Source: Novosphingobium sp. ZN18A2
GTDB taxonomy: Bacteria > Pseudomonadota > Alphaproteobacteria > Sphingomonadales > Sphingomonadaceae
DNA length: 64,000 nucleotides
Direction: 5' to 3'
Assembly (NCBI RefSeq): GCF_036784765.1
Contig: NZ_CP136651.1
Coordinates: 2,790,001 to 2,854,000, forward strand
Shown here: positions 33,401 through 40,487 of the stretch, one piece after another
How positions within the stretch are numbered: the first letter of the stretch is position 1
How the letters are laid out: each line of letters begins with the position of its first letter
Notes under the pieces: generated by a model
Told to the model about the DNA's origin: nothing
Databases searched by the model: none
The model's input: the letters and a program-made list of their open reading frames with translations, nothing else
Program-made: the position numbers and the translations under genes

Positions 33401-33870
33401 AACGGATCGCGCACGGGCCGGACAGCAAGGGCAAATCCCACACCCGCGCTGTCATTCCGGGCGACAACTATTGTATGGACATCATCGAAACGCCGGACGG
33501 CAAATGGCACGGCGTCGCCGTCACCCGATTTCAGGCGCACAAGTTCAAGAAGGATGATGCGTGGAAGACACTCTGGCGCAAGGACTACCCCGATGGGCGC
33601 CTTACCATGCGCGTTCGCAATGGCGACCTGCTGATGCTAGAACATGAAGGCGAAGAAAAGGTGATGCAGGTGGTGCGCCTTAACCCGTCCGGCAATCGCC
33701 TTTATCTTGCGCCTGCTTATGAAGCAGGGAAATTCGCGGATCGTCACAAGGATACAGACGATGAATTCCGCTGGGATCTCGCCGGCATAAGCGGGCTGAA
33801 ACCCCGCAAGGCTCGCCTCGTGCGCGTGACACCCGATGGGCAGTTGCTGGATCCCGGACCTCCCGCCTAA
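30490..33870 (+). CDS. cas9: Type II-C CRISPR-associated endonuclease Cas9
   Basis: 1126-aa RNA-guided DNA nuclease. RuvC-I is RLGIDLGTNSIGWA with catalytic D17. The arginine-rich bridge helix covers about residues 56-82. RuvC-II is EIVVELSRDL with E580. The HNH core is LEVEHILPFSR with H667 and N690 in REANRRKG. RuvC-III is HHAVDAFVIA with H814 and D817. All catalytic residues are present, so the enzyme looks active. A wedge/PAM-interacting region fills the C-terminus from about residue 900. Size and the absence of csn2 and cas4 place it in subtype II-C. GGGAG lies upstream of the ATG. The PAM cannot be read from sequence alone. Confidence 0.97.
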   Translation: MVDQQGTTQKRWRLGIDLGTNSIGWAALSLGANGKPDGLLDMGVRIFSDARDPQSRESNAATRRGPRGARRNRDRYLQRREQFLRTLTEAGLLPADKAARQALERLDPWILRARALTEPLDRHEVGRALFHLQQRRGFKSNRLTDKGSDEKGAVESGAAALRADMDAGDAATLGELKGNPRQTIAEENHSLPKGARSPMPLARVRTHSEGAKMVYDYYPLREMIEQEFDAIWQAQARHHPDVMTEDARTALRDVLLFQRPLKPQPVGRCTFENEEERAPSALPSVQQLRIYQELNNLRVSARPGEPQLPLSPAERDELAGIALRKVKFSLRDMRGALGLTEAAIFSIEAGGRDFLDGDKTHDIITRNRKNNTGNWPDWAELPLAEQDALTEILLGRVAPGRGSHQAVVATHERVVARIVAGLGLSESRARELLAAKDEDEIAAFLAERYGLEPSHAARIAGLRLPDGHGRLSRTAGDKVLAQLIEPDADARLRTYDRAVVDAGYFHHSLKGTGEVFDHLPYYGVVLEQSVAFGSGDASDIEEKRIGKLANPTVHVALNQLRRVVNALIDRFGPPAEIVVELSRDLPLGAFDLGKLKNKQNENRKANEKLSERLAEFGAPNNYNNRLFLRLWDELDALGRKCPFTGQHLSQELLVRSLKGSGELEVEHILPFSRTLDDGFNNKVLALREANRRKGRLSPWEAVENGIFDRETIENSLRDLPPAKAWRFSPDAMERFEKEERDFLDRQLNDNKNISRLAAQYLKSLGSDVWVINGRLTADLRHHWGLNKGWRGDNRNPADSEADEVKKNRNDHCHHAVDAFVIACTDRAMVKAAADEAKKVEEEFTAGRRDHRRLLAGLPDPFDGYLLAVKEAVGKIVVSHKPDHGIEGKLHEATNYGVVQTQAGETRLATRKPIIDLTPGEVASIGDDRIRRELVALTDGLGDKERKQALLEYSQRTGHKRVRVHKVQASFERIAHGPDSKGKSHTRAVIPGDNYCMDIIETPDGKWHGVAVTRFQAHKFKKDDAWKTLWRKDYPDGRLTMRVRNGDLLMLEHEGEEKVMQVVRLNPSGNRLYLAPAYEAGKFADRHKDTDDEFRWDLAGISGLKPRKARLVRVTPDGQLLDPGPPA

Positions 33871-33926
33871 CACACTGTTAACCATATTCTGCGACAACCG
33901 GTGCGCTTCATTTGGGAGTGGACCTG

Positions 33927-34835
33927 ATGCAGCAGCGCATCGTCGAAATCGCAAGCGACGGGATACACCTGTCCGCCTTCCGCGGCTTCATGCGAATTTC
34001 CCGTGCGGATGAGGAACTGGGCCGCGTGCCCTTTGCCGACATCGGCGCGGTCATCCTGCGCGGGCATGGCAGCACGCTTTCGGTCAATCTGTGTACGCGC
34101 CTGTCTGATGCCGGCGCACCGCTGGTCATCTGCGGCTCGAACCAGTCCCCCGCCTCGCTGCTCTGGCCAGTGCGCGGACACTACGAACAGGGCCGCCGCA
34201 TGGAAGCGCAGGCAGAGGCCTCCCGCCCCTTGCGCAAGCGTGCATGGCGCGACCTCGTCAGCGCCAAGATCGCAGCTCAGGCGGCAGTTCTCGAAGCGAC
34301 CACGGGCAAGGATGCGCGCCTCGATCGGATGGCGCGGGAAGTGAAATCAGGCGATAGTGACAATCTCGAAGCACAGGCCGCGCGGCGCTATTGGAATGCA
34401 CTGTTCGGGCCGGATTTCCTGCGCGATCGGCAGGCAGAAGGCATCAATTCCGCGCTCAATTACGGCTATACCGTACTTCGCGCGGGCACTGCTCGCTCAA
34501 TCCTTGCCGCGGGGCTTCACCCATCGCTTTCCATCCATCACACCAGCCGGGGCGATGCCCTGCGCCTAGCCGACGATCTGATGGAACCGTTCCGGCCCTG
34601 GCTCGACCTGCTTGTTTGGCGAATGACCCGCGAAGAACCCGTTTCGGAACTTACAAGCGCGATGAAAGGCCATCTCGCCGAAGTGCTCACGCTCGATCTT
34701 CCGGGGACTGATGGTGTCAGCCCCATCCAGATCTGGCTCGATCGCCTGGCGCTTTCCTGGGCAAAGATCTGCATGGGTGAAGCCGGAAAGCTGGACCTGC
34801 CCGGCCAGCCCTCGCCGCTGGAACTCAGCACGTGA
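33927..34835 (+). CDS. cas1: CRISPR integrase Cas1
   Basis: 302 aa. It opens QQRIVEIASDGIHLSAFRGFM (N-terminal beta domain). Metal ligands are expected in LEAQAARRYW (Glu), SIHHTSRGDA (His) and ADDLMEPFRPW (Asp/Glu), all present. It inserts new spacers with Cas2. I use the ATG at 33927, with GGGAG upstream and an N-terminus aligning with type II Cas1; the TTG at 33912 adds five residues. Ends overlapping the cas2 GTG (GTGA). Confidence 0.95.
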   Translation: MQQRIVEIASDGIHLSAFRGFMRISRADEELGRVPFADIGAVILRGHGSTLSVNLCTRLSDAGAPLVICGSNQSPASLLWPVRGHYEQGRRMEAQAEASRPLRKRAWRDLVSAKIAAQAAVLEATTGKDARLDRMAREVKSGDSDNLEAQAARRYWNALFGPDFLRDRQAEGINSALNYGYTVLRAGTARSILAAGLHPSLSIHHTSRGDALRLADDLMEPFRPWLDLLVWRMTREEPVSELTSAMKGHLAEVLTLDLPGTDGVSPIQIWLDRLALSWAKICMGEAGKLDLPGQPSPLELST

Positions 34836-35164
34836 CGCACCTCAGCGGGTATCGGATCATGTGGATAATGGTGCTGTTCGATCTTCCTGTCCTGACGCCC
34901 GAAGAGCGTAAGGCAGCCACTGGCTTCCGCAACTACCTGCTCGATGAAGGCTTTGAAATGGCGCAGTTTTCGGTGTATCTTCGCTGTACGCCAAGCAAGG
35001 AAGCCGCAGCTGCCTATATCCGCCGAATCGAGACAGCAGTCCCGAGCGACGGCAAGGTGGACATTCTGCAATTCACGGATCGTCAGTATGAAAATATCAT
35101 CTGTTTTCGCGGGCGGATGCGCGAATCAAGCCCGGAAAAACCGAGCCAGCTCCTCCTTTTCTAG
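34832..35164 (+). CDS. cas2: CRISPR-associated Cas2
   Basis: 110 aa with GTG start overlapping the cas1 stop. MVLFDLPVLTPEERKAATGFRNYLLDEGFEM is the ferredoxin-like first half; the C-terminal tail PSQLLLF is typical for type II Cas2. It forms the Cas1-Cas2 spacer-integration complex. The last gene of the cas operon, closed by a terminator that begins within it. Confidence 0.95.
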   Translation: MTHLSGYRIMWIMVLFDLPVLTPEERKAATGFRNYLLDEGFEMAQFSVYLRCTPSKEAAAAYIRRIETAVPSDGKVDILQFTDRQYENIICFRGRMRESSPEKPSQLLLF

Positions 35165-35182
35165 GTGGAACTGGCTCGTTTT
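35142..35182. terminator. Bidirectional terminator between cas2 and the CRISPR array
   Basis: CGAGCCAG (35142-35149) and CTGGCTCG (35171-35178) form an 8-bp stem with a 21-nt loop containing the cas2 stop. TTTT follows on the plus strand, and the minus strand reads GTTTTTCC after the stem. It can therefore stop both cas transcription and array transcription arriving from the right. Confidence 0.68.
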
Positions 35183-35236
35183 CCAGTGGCAGGAAGCCAA
35201 GTTTTTCTTTTCCCTCCAGCCATTTACCGCAATTCA
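35183..35236. other. Short flank between terminator and first repeat
   Basis: 54 bp with a pyrimidine run (TTTTTCTTTTCCCTCC on the plus strand). It is the only candidate leader-like flank of the array, since the other end is cut off by the integrase remnant. Leader function is not demonstrated. Confidence 0.3.
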
Positions 35237-36779
35237 GATTTAGCAGTCCAAGCAGCGCGGGCCAACCGCAACAGCCGTCAAGCGCCTATCTCCGCTGCCA
35301 GTGATTTAGCAGTCCAAGCAGCGCGGGCCAACCGCAACAAGGCGGCCCAGCGCGGCGTTGCTGATTTGGATTTAGCAGTCCAAGCAGCGCGGGCCAACCG
35401 CAACATCACCAGCCTCCATGCGCTTCGCTGGTTGATTTAGCAGTCCAAGCAGCGCGGGCCAACCGCAACTCACCGACGTGAATGGCATCACCTATTACGG
35501 ATTTAGCAGTCCAAGCAGCGCGGGCCAACCGCAACGCACATGACGCGAGGCAACGCAGCGCAACGATTTAGCAGTCCAAGCAGCGCGGGCCAACCGCAAC
35601 CAGCGTCCTCGTCACGCCATCTATAGAAAGGATTTAGCAGTCCAAGCAGCGCGGGCCAACCGCAACTGACGTGGAAGTTCTCCGGCTCGAGGTAGGCGAT
35701 TTAGCAGTCCAAGCAGCGCGGGCCAACCGCAACGATCACACCGATCTCGAATTTCAGGGGATCGATTTAGCAGTCCAAGCAGCGCGGGCCAACCGCAACT
35801 GGCGGGATCGGGCCATGTAGAACCCGGTCGATTTAGCAGTCCAAGCAGCGCGGGCCAACCGCAACGCTTACGTCCGTCTCATCTCGATCAGCGACGATTT
35901 AGCAGTCCAAGCAGCGCGGGCCAACCGCAACGAGAGGGCCAGCAGCGCGAGCACCGCCAGCGATTTAGCAGTCCAAGCAGCGCGGGCCAACCGCAACTAG
36001 GGCAACCATGCCCATCTCCTCGATTGTGATTTAGCAGTCCAAGCAGCGCGGGCCAACCGCAACGCTGCCCTTGCCTGCGCATCGCCACTATCAGATTTAG
36101 CAGTCCAAGCAGCGCGGGCCAACCGCAACACCGATAACGGACGCGCCTTCGCCAGCAAGATTTAGCAGTCCAAGCAGCGCGGGCCAACCGCAACTCAGGT
36201 TTTCTCCGCCTTCCAGGCGATCGCGATTTAGCAGTCCAAGCAGCGCGGGCCAACCGCAACAAGTTGGCGCGACTGCCGGCGTGCCGCCTGATTTAGCAGT
36301 CCAAGCAGCGCGGGCCAACCGCAACGCCAAGCGGTTATTCAAGACGCTTGGCAGGGATTTAGCAGTCCAAGCAGCGCGGGCCAACCGCAACCTTCCATCT
36401 TTACGCCGTGTATCTTTGCGTGATTTAGCAGTCCAAGCAGCGCGGGCCAACCGCAACGGCCTTCCTGATGCCGATCAATGACGATCAGATTTAGCAGTCC
36501 AAGCAGCGCGGGCCAACCGCAACGCGCGATGTAGTTCGCCGTGCCTGCCGCCGATTTAGCAGTCCAAGCAGCGCGGGCCAACCGCAACAAGTACTTTATG
36601 GTAGTGGTCACCCTTTAAGATTTAGCAGTCCAAGCAGCGCGGGCCAACCGCAACGGCCGGGATATCCTCGGGCTCAATCCCGTTGATTTAGCAGTCCAAG
36701 CAGCGCGGGCCAACCGCAACCAGATGCGGAACAGCGCCGCGCCATAGTCGGATTTAGCAGTCCAAGCAGCGCGGGCCAA
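35237..36779 (-). CRISPR. CRISPR array, 24 repeats (last one truncated) and 23 spacers
   Basis: The 36-bp repeat (plus strand starts GATTTAGCAGTCC, ends CCAACCGCAAC) is identical in all 23 complete copies. Spacers are 30 nt, except 29 nt for numbers 3, 5, 14, 16 and 20 and 31 nt for number 7, counted from the cas2 side. Repeat 24 (36751-36779) keeps 29 nt and lacks CCGCAAC. The crRNA sense is the minus strand: the repeat then starts GTTGCGG, as in II-C systems, pairs with the minus-strand tracrRNA, and ends in TGCTAAATC, an extended -10. With TTGGCC 17 bp upstream, each repeat carries a possible promoter, giving crRNAs with about 24 nt of spacer. Confidence 0.97.
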
Positions 36780-36906
36780 GGGACTCACCGATGACGAGAT
36801 CGCCAGAGTGGTCGGTTGGACCGCCAAACGCGTCTCCAAAATCCGTGCCAGATATGTCGACGAAGCCCGCGTCGTGATCAGCCTGGTCGAACGCCTGAGC
36901 GCGTGA
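36778..36906 (+). pseudogene. C-terminal remnant of a tyrosine-type integrase
   Basis: 42 codons before TGA: KGLTDDEIARVVGWTAKRVS, then KIRARYVDEARVVISLVERL. GW followed by RYVD fits the end of tyrosine recombinases, where Trp replaces the second His and Tyr is the nucleophile. The Arg and His-x-x-Arg parts are missing. The fragment starts directly at the truncated 24th repeat and ends 68 bp from the tRNA-Met 3' end, the expected site of an island integrase gene. Confidence 0.72.
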
Positions 36907-36918
36907 CACGAAGCGACA

Positions 36919-36942
36919 AAGTTTACAGGCAAGTGTAAACTT
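36919..36942. repeat. Inverted repeat between integrase remnant and att site
   Basis: AAGTTTACA (36919-36927) and TGTAAACTT (36934-36942) are perfect 9-bp arms around GGCAAG. The place, between an integrase stop and the att core, suits an integrase or excisionase arm site. A terminator is less likely because no strong T-run follows. Confidence 0.45.
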
Positions 36943-36971
36943 AGTTTCAAGGACGCTTCTAAGTCATTGAA

Positions 36972-36989
36972 AAATGGTAGCGGAGGAGG
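36972..36989. repeat. att-like direct repeat, tRNA-side copy
   Basis: AAATGGTAGCGGAGGAGG, identical to 28691-28708. Bases 36975-36989 are the last 15 nt of tRNA-Met including CCA. Confidence 0.7.
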
Positions 36990-37051
36990 GACTTGAACCC
37001 CCGACACGCGGATTATGATTCCGCTGCTCTAACCAGCTGAGCTACTCCGCC
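36975..37051 (-). tRNA. tRNA-Met (anticodon CAT)
   Basis: 77 nt in minus reading: GGCGGAGTAGCTCAGCTGG opening, D-loop GGTTAGAGC, anticodon stem GCGGA/TCCGC with loop ATCATAA (anticodon CAT), T-arm GGGGGTTCAAGTCCCTC, and encoded 3' CCA. The features suit elongator methionine tRNA; a lysidine-modified isoleucine tRNA also carries CAT and cannot be fully excluded. Its 3' end is the integration site of the CRISPR island. Confidence 0.93.
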
Positions 37052-37135
37052 CCGAAAGGCTCCGGCGGGCGCGAACCCGCGAGGCAGGCGGCGCTATTAG
37101 GCGGCGGCGGCGGCGCGGTCAAGCCGCGAAATCGC

Positions 37136-37651
37136 CTAGGCCTTCCCTCGGAACGGCCAGCGTCCCACCGCCTCCCACGGACCGCCGCGATAGATGTGCA
37201 GGCCAAGCCCCCGGAACGCGAAGTCGCGCGACCGGAAAGCGGCCGAAAGTTCCGCCTGCAGCGCCTTTGCCTTGTCGACGCCAACCTTGTTCTGGATGGT
37301 GATGTGAAGGCGCAACGGATGGTTGTCCTGCGCGGTCAGCGCGCCGTGGAAGTGTTCCGCAATGTCTTCGCGGATCGCGGTCATGCCGGGGCTTTCGATC
37401 CTCAGCGCCGTGCCCTTCCCCAGCGGCATGATCCCGGTGATCCGCGCCGGCTGGGGCGGATGTTCGGCAACGATCCGCTGCAACAACGGCTTCAGTTCCT
37501 CGAACAGCGACGGCGCGAGCGCGTGGAACAACGTTACGTGCGCTTCCAGGTGGTTGCGTTCGGGCGGAAAGTGCGCACGGCGCAATCCGTCGGCCCATGC
37601 AAACACGTCGCGCGGCAATTCCGCAGTCACGATGAAGGGTTCGAACGGCAT
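37136..37651 (-). CDS. 2'-5' RNA ligase / 2H phosphoesterase family protein
   Basis: 171 aa with the two HxTx motifs of the 2H superfamily: HVTLF near residue 38 and HITIQ near residue 115. Members act on 2',3'-cyclic or 2'-5' phosphodiester bonds in RNA. The true substrate in bacteria is generally uncertain. It stands alone between tRNA-Met and mltG. Confidence 0.85.
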   Translation of the reverse strand: MPFEPFIVTAELPRDVFAWADGLRRAHFPPERNHLEAHVTLFHALAPSLFEELKPLLQRIVAEHPPQPARITGIMPLGKGTALRIESPGMTAIREDIAEHFHGALTAQDNHPLRLHITIQNKVGVDKAKALQAELSAAFRSRDFAFRGLGLHIYRGGPWEAVGRWPFRGKA

Positions 37652-37723
37652 CGTGCCTTACTTGCCGCATTCGGACCGACAGGCAAGGTGCACAGGCACC
37701 TCGCCCCGGCGCCAGAATGGACG

Positions 37724-38695
37724 TTACAGGTCGCCGCGCGCCTTCCTGATGGCGAACCACTTGGCGACGTTGGCGTTGTGCTGTTCAAGCGTCTCTGCAA
37801 ACACGTGCCCGCCTGTGCCGTCCGCCACCATGTACAGCGCCTTGGTGCTGGCCGGATGCAGCACCGCTTCGATCGAGGCTCGCCCCGGATTTGTGATCGG
37901 CCCGACAGGCAGCCCGACACGGGTATAGGTATTGTAATCGTTCACCGCCTGAATTTCCGACTGGCGGATACGCCGGCCGAGCGGTTTGCCCTTTGTGATC
38001 GGGTATATGATCGTCGGATCGGCCTGAAGCAGCATGCCTTCCTTGAGGCGGTTTTCGTAAAGCCCGGCAACCAGCTTGCGTTCGCCCGGCTTTCCGGTTT
38101 CCTTCTCGACGATGGAGGCCAGCGTCACGGCCTCCTCAGGCGTCTTGACGGGCAGGTCTTTTGCCCGCTTTGCCCATAGCTCGGCCACGGTCTTCTTCAT
38201 CGCGTCCTGCATGCGCTTCAGCACTTCGGCGCGCGATTCGCCGCGCTCATAATCATAGCTGTCGGGCAGGACCGATCCTTCGGGCGGCACCGCGATCTTG
38301 CCGGTCAGCAGCGGCGTGGCCATCAACCGGTCATAGACCATCACCGAAGGCATCCCTTCGGGAATTGTCACCATGCGCCGCAGCGGCTTGCCCGTTTGCA
38401 GGATGGACAGGATCTGTGCCGGGCTGGCGTGCGCCGGCAGGCCGAATTCGCCCGCCTTCACCGGAGCCGGGCTGCCCAGCACCCGCGCATGGACGCGGAA
38501 CGAATTGGCCGAGGCGATCGCGCCTTCCTTTTCCAGCTTCTGCGCGACGCTGGTCAGCGTAGAGCCGTCAGGAACAAGAAAGGTAGCCTCCTTGCCCAGC
38601 GGCCCGGGGCCGTACCACTTGTAAAGGAAGCGTCCGCCGGCAACGGCAAACGCCAGGACCAGCAACACCGCCAGCATGCGGCCCCTGCCGCGCAT
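37724..38695 (-). CDS. mltG: Endolytic murein transglycosylase MltG
   Basis: 323 aa: an N-terminal TM helix (MLAVLLVLAFAVAGGRFLY), a LysM-like segment, then the YceG domain with the catalytic Glu in TLASIVEKETGKPGER and the conserved DPTIIYPIT. It cuts nascent peptidoglycan strands in the inner-membrane periplasmic face. 13 bp after fabF, an order common in alphaproteobacteria. Confidence 0.94.
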   Translation of the reverse strand: MRGRGRMLAVLLVLAFAVAGGRFLYKWYGPGPLGKEATFLVPDGSTLTSVAQKLEKEGAIASANSFRVHARVLGSPAPVKAGEFGLPAHASPAQILSILQTGKPLRRMVTIPEGMPSVMVYDRLMATPLLTGKIAVPPEGSVLPDSYDYERGESRAEVLKRMQDAMKKTVAELWAKRAKDLPVKTPEEAVTLASIVEKETGKPGERKLVAGLYENRLKEGMLLQADPTIIYPITKGKPLGRRIRQSEIQAVNDYNTYTRVGLPVGPITNPGRASIEAVLHPASTKALYMVADGTGGHVFAETLEQHNANVAKWFAIRKARGDL

Positions 38696-38708
38696 AGCCT
38701 TGCGTTCC

Positions 38709-39965
38709 TCAGACCTGCTTGAGGATCAGGCTGGCGTTGGTGCCGCCGAAACCGAAGCTGTTGTTGAGAACGGCCCGCACGGCCCGCTTCCTGGCGACCT
38801 TGGGGACAAGATCGACGCCTTCCGTCCCTTCGTCCGGATTGTCGAGATTGAGCGTCGGCGGAACGATCTGGTCGCGAATGGCAAGAATGCAGAAAATCGC
38901 TTCCACTGCACCGGCGCCGCCCAGCAGGTGGCCGATGGCGGACTTCGTGCTGCTCATCGAAGCGCCGGACAGATCGTTGCCCAGCACGCGCTTTACTGCA
39001 CCCAGTTCGATCGTGTCGGCCATGGTCGATGTGCCGTGCGCGTTCACATAGTCGATATCGCCCGGCTCCATTCCGGCCTTGCGCATCGCCATGCGCATCG
39101 ACAGTTCCGCGCCCTTGCCCTCAGGATGCGGCGCGGTGACGTGATAGGCATCGCCCGAAAGGCCATAGCCCACCACTTCGGCATAGATCTTCGCGCCGCG
39201 CGCCTTGGCGTGTTCATACTCTTCCAGCACGACAACACCCGCGCCTTCGCCCATGACGAAACCGTCGCGGTCCTTGTCGTAAGGGCGGCTCGCTTCGGTG
39301 GGACGGTCGTTATAGCTGCAGTTGAGCGCGCGCGCCTGCGCGAACCCGGCAACGCCCAGCGGATTGATCGTGCTTTCCGCGCCGCCCGCCAGCATCACGT
39401 CGGCATCGCCGTCCTTGATCATCCGCGCGGCATCGCCGATCGAGTGTGCGCCGGTGGAACAGGCGGTTACCACCGCGTGGTTCGGCCCCATCAGGCCGTA
39501 CTTGATCGAAACCTGGCCGGAGATCAGGTTGATCAGGCGGCCATGCACGAAGTGGGGCGAGACGCGGCCCGGCCCCTTTTCGTGCAGCACAATCGACTCG
39601 CTCTCGATCCCCGGCAGCCCGCCGATTCCCGAACCGATCGAGCAGCCGGTGCGCAGCTTCAGGTCATCGTCCATGTCGGCAAGGCCGGCATCCTCGATCG
39701 CCTGACCGGCCGCATCGATGCCATAGACGATGAAGGGATCGACCTGGCGCTGGATCTTGTGATCGACACGCTTCGACGGATCGAAACCGTATTCGTGATC
39801 GGCCGGCTTCACCTCGCACGCAATCGTGCACTTCTGCCCTTCGGTATCGAAACGGGTGATCGTCCCCGCGCCCGACATTCCGGCCAGAAGGTTCTTCCAC
39901 GTCGTCTCGACGTCGCCCCCCAGCGGGGTGACAAGGCCAAGTCCGGTTACGACCACACGGCGCAT
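38709..39965 (-). CDS. fabF: Beta-ketoacyl-ACP synthase II
   Basis: 418-aa condensing enzyme of fatty-acid elongation: RRVVVTGLGLVTPLGG start, catalytic Cys in VVTACSTGAHSIGDAAR, active-site His in NAHGTSTMADTIE and STKSAIGHLLGGAGAVE. The start at 39965 has GGAGAG upstream. It works with AcpP, whose gene is immediately upstream. Confidence 0.96.
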   Translation of the reverse strand: MRRVVVTGLGLVTPLGGDVETTWKNLLAGMSGAGTITRFDTEGQKCTIACEVKPADHEYGFDPSKRVDHKIQRQVDPFIVYGIDAAGQAIEDAGLADMDDDLKLRTGCSIGSGIGGLPGIESESIVLHEKGPGRVSPHFVHGRLINLISGQVSIKYGLMGPNHAVVTACSTGAHSIGDAARMIKDGDADVMLAGGAESTINPLGVAGFAQARALNCSYNDRPTEASRPYDKDRDGFVMGEGAGVVVLEEYEHAKARGAKIYAEVVGYGLSGDAYHVTAPHPEGKGAELSMRMAMRKAGMEPGDIDYVNAHGTSTMADTIELGAVKRVLGNDLSGASMSSTKSAIGHLLGGAGAVEAIFCILAIRDQIVPPTLNLDNPDEGTEGVDLVPKVARKRAVRAVLNNSFGFGGTNASLILKQV

Positions 39966-40070
39966 GCAACTCTCTCCAAAATCACGAAAGGCCCAGCCCA
40001 CGCGGGAACTGAGCCTGTCGTCACCCGCCCGCGCCCGCAACGGGGCAGGCGCAGCCGGGGTTGCGGGCGA

Positions 40071-40307
40071 TCAGCCCTTGTTTTCGTCGATGTACTTGAT
40101 CGCGTCGGACACGGTGGAGATCTTCTCCGCCGCATCGTCGGGAATCTCGACACCGAATTCTTCCTCGAACGCCATGACGAGTTCGACGATGTCGAGCGAG
40201 TCGGCGCCCAGGTCGTCGATGAAGCTTGCATCTTCGGTGACCTTGTCGGCCTCGACCCCCAGGTGCTCGACAACGATCTTCTTAACGCGGTCGGCAGTAT
40301 CGCTCAT
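40071..40307 (-). CDS. acpP: Acyl carrier protein
   Basis: 78 aa, acidic. The phosphopantetheine serine is in [23 protein letters not shown]. It starts [16 protein letters not shown] at 40307, with AAAGGGGC upstream. It carries acyl chains for FabF and the other FAS II enzymes. Encoded 105 bp before fabF and probably co-transcribed. Confidence 0.97.
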   Translation of the reverse strand: MSDTADRVKKIVVEHLGVEADKVTEDASFIDDLGADSLDIVELVMAFEEEFGVEIPDDAAEKISTVSDAIKYIDENKG

Positions 40308-40487
40308 TGATTGCCCCTTCAAAGGAAAGCGGTTGGAAATGCTGTTCGGCATTCGCCCTAGTCAACCGGCATGCGGCTGGCAAGAGGCATGCCCGATGTA
40401 CCGGCCCGTGGATCGGGCACATCGATGCGGCCCGTGCCAGCGATCGCGGCGCAACCAGCCGCCCGCCGAACGCGATTTTCGCGGCCG

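Larger units (their letters stand above)
28691..36989. mobile_element. Genomic island integrated at tRNA-Met, carrying the CRISPR-Cas system
   Basis: An 18-bp direct repeat AAATGGTAGCGGAGGAGG occurs at 28691-28708 and 36972-36989. The right copy contains the last 15 nt of the tRNA-Met gene plus 3 nt beyond it. The intact tRNA at one end, a duplicate of its 3' end about 8.3 kb downstream, and a tyrosine-integrase remnant next to the tRNA are the three marks of a tRNA-targeted integrative element. The cargo is a broken antitoxin gene, a RelE/Xre pair and the whole type II-C CRISPR-Cas locus. The core is shorter than many att sites and the integrase is truncated, so the element is probably fixed in place. 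Confidence 0.72.

Noticed and set aside
30490-35164. Assignment to subtype II-A or II-B
   Set aside because: No csn2 or cas4 gene is present between cas2 and the array or elsewhere in the island, and Cas9 is of the shorter class.
35165-36611. Open frames across the array with repeating peptides (for example LRLARAAWTAKS or DLAVQAARANRN)
   Set aside because: They are translations of the CRISPR repeats and have no independent coding evidence.
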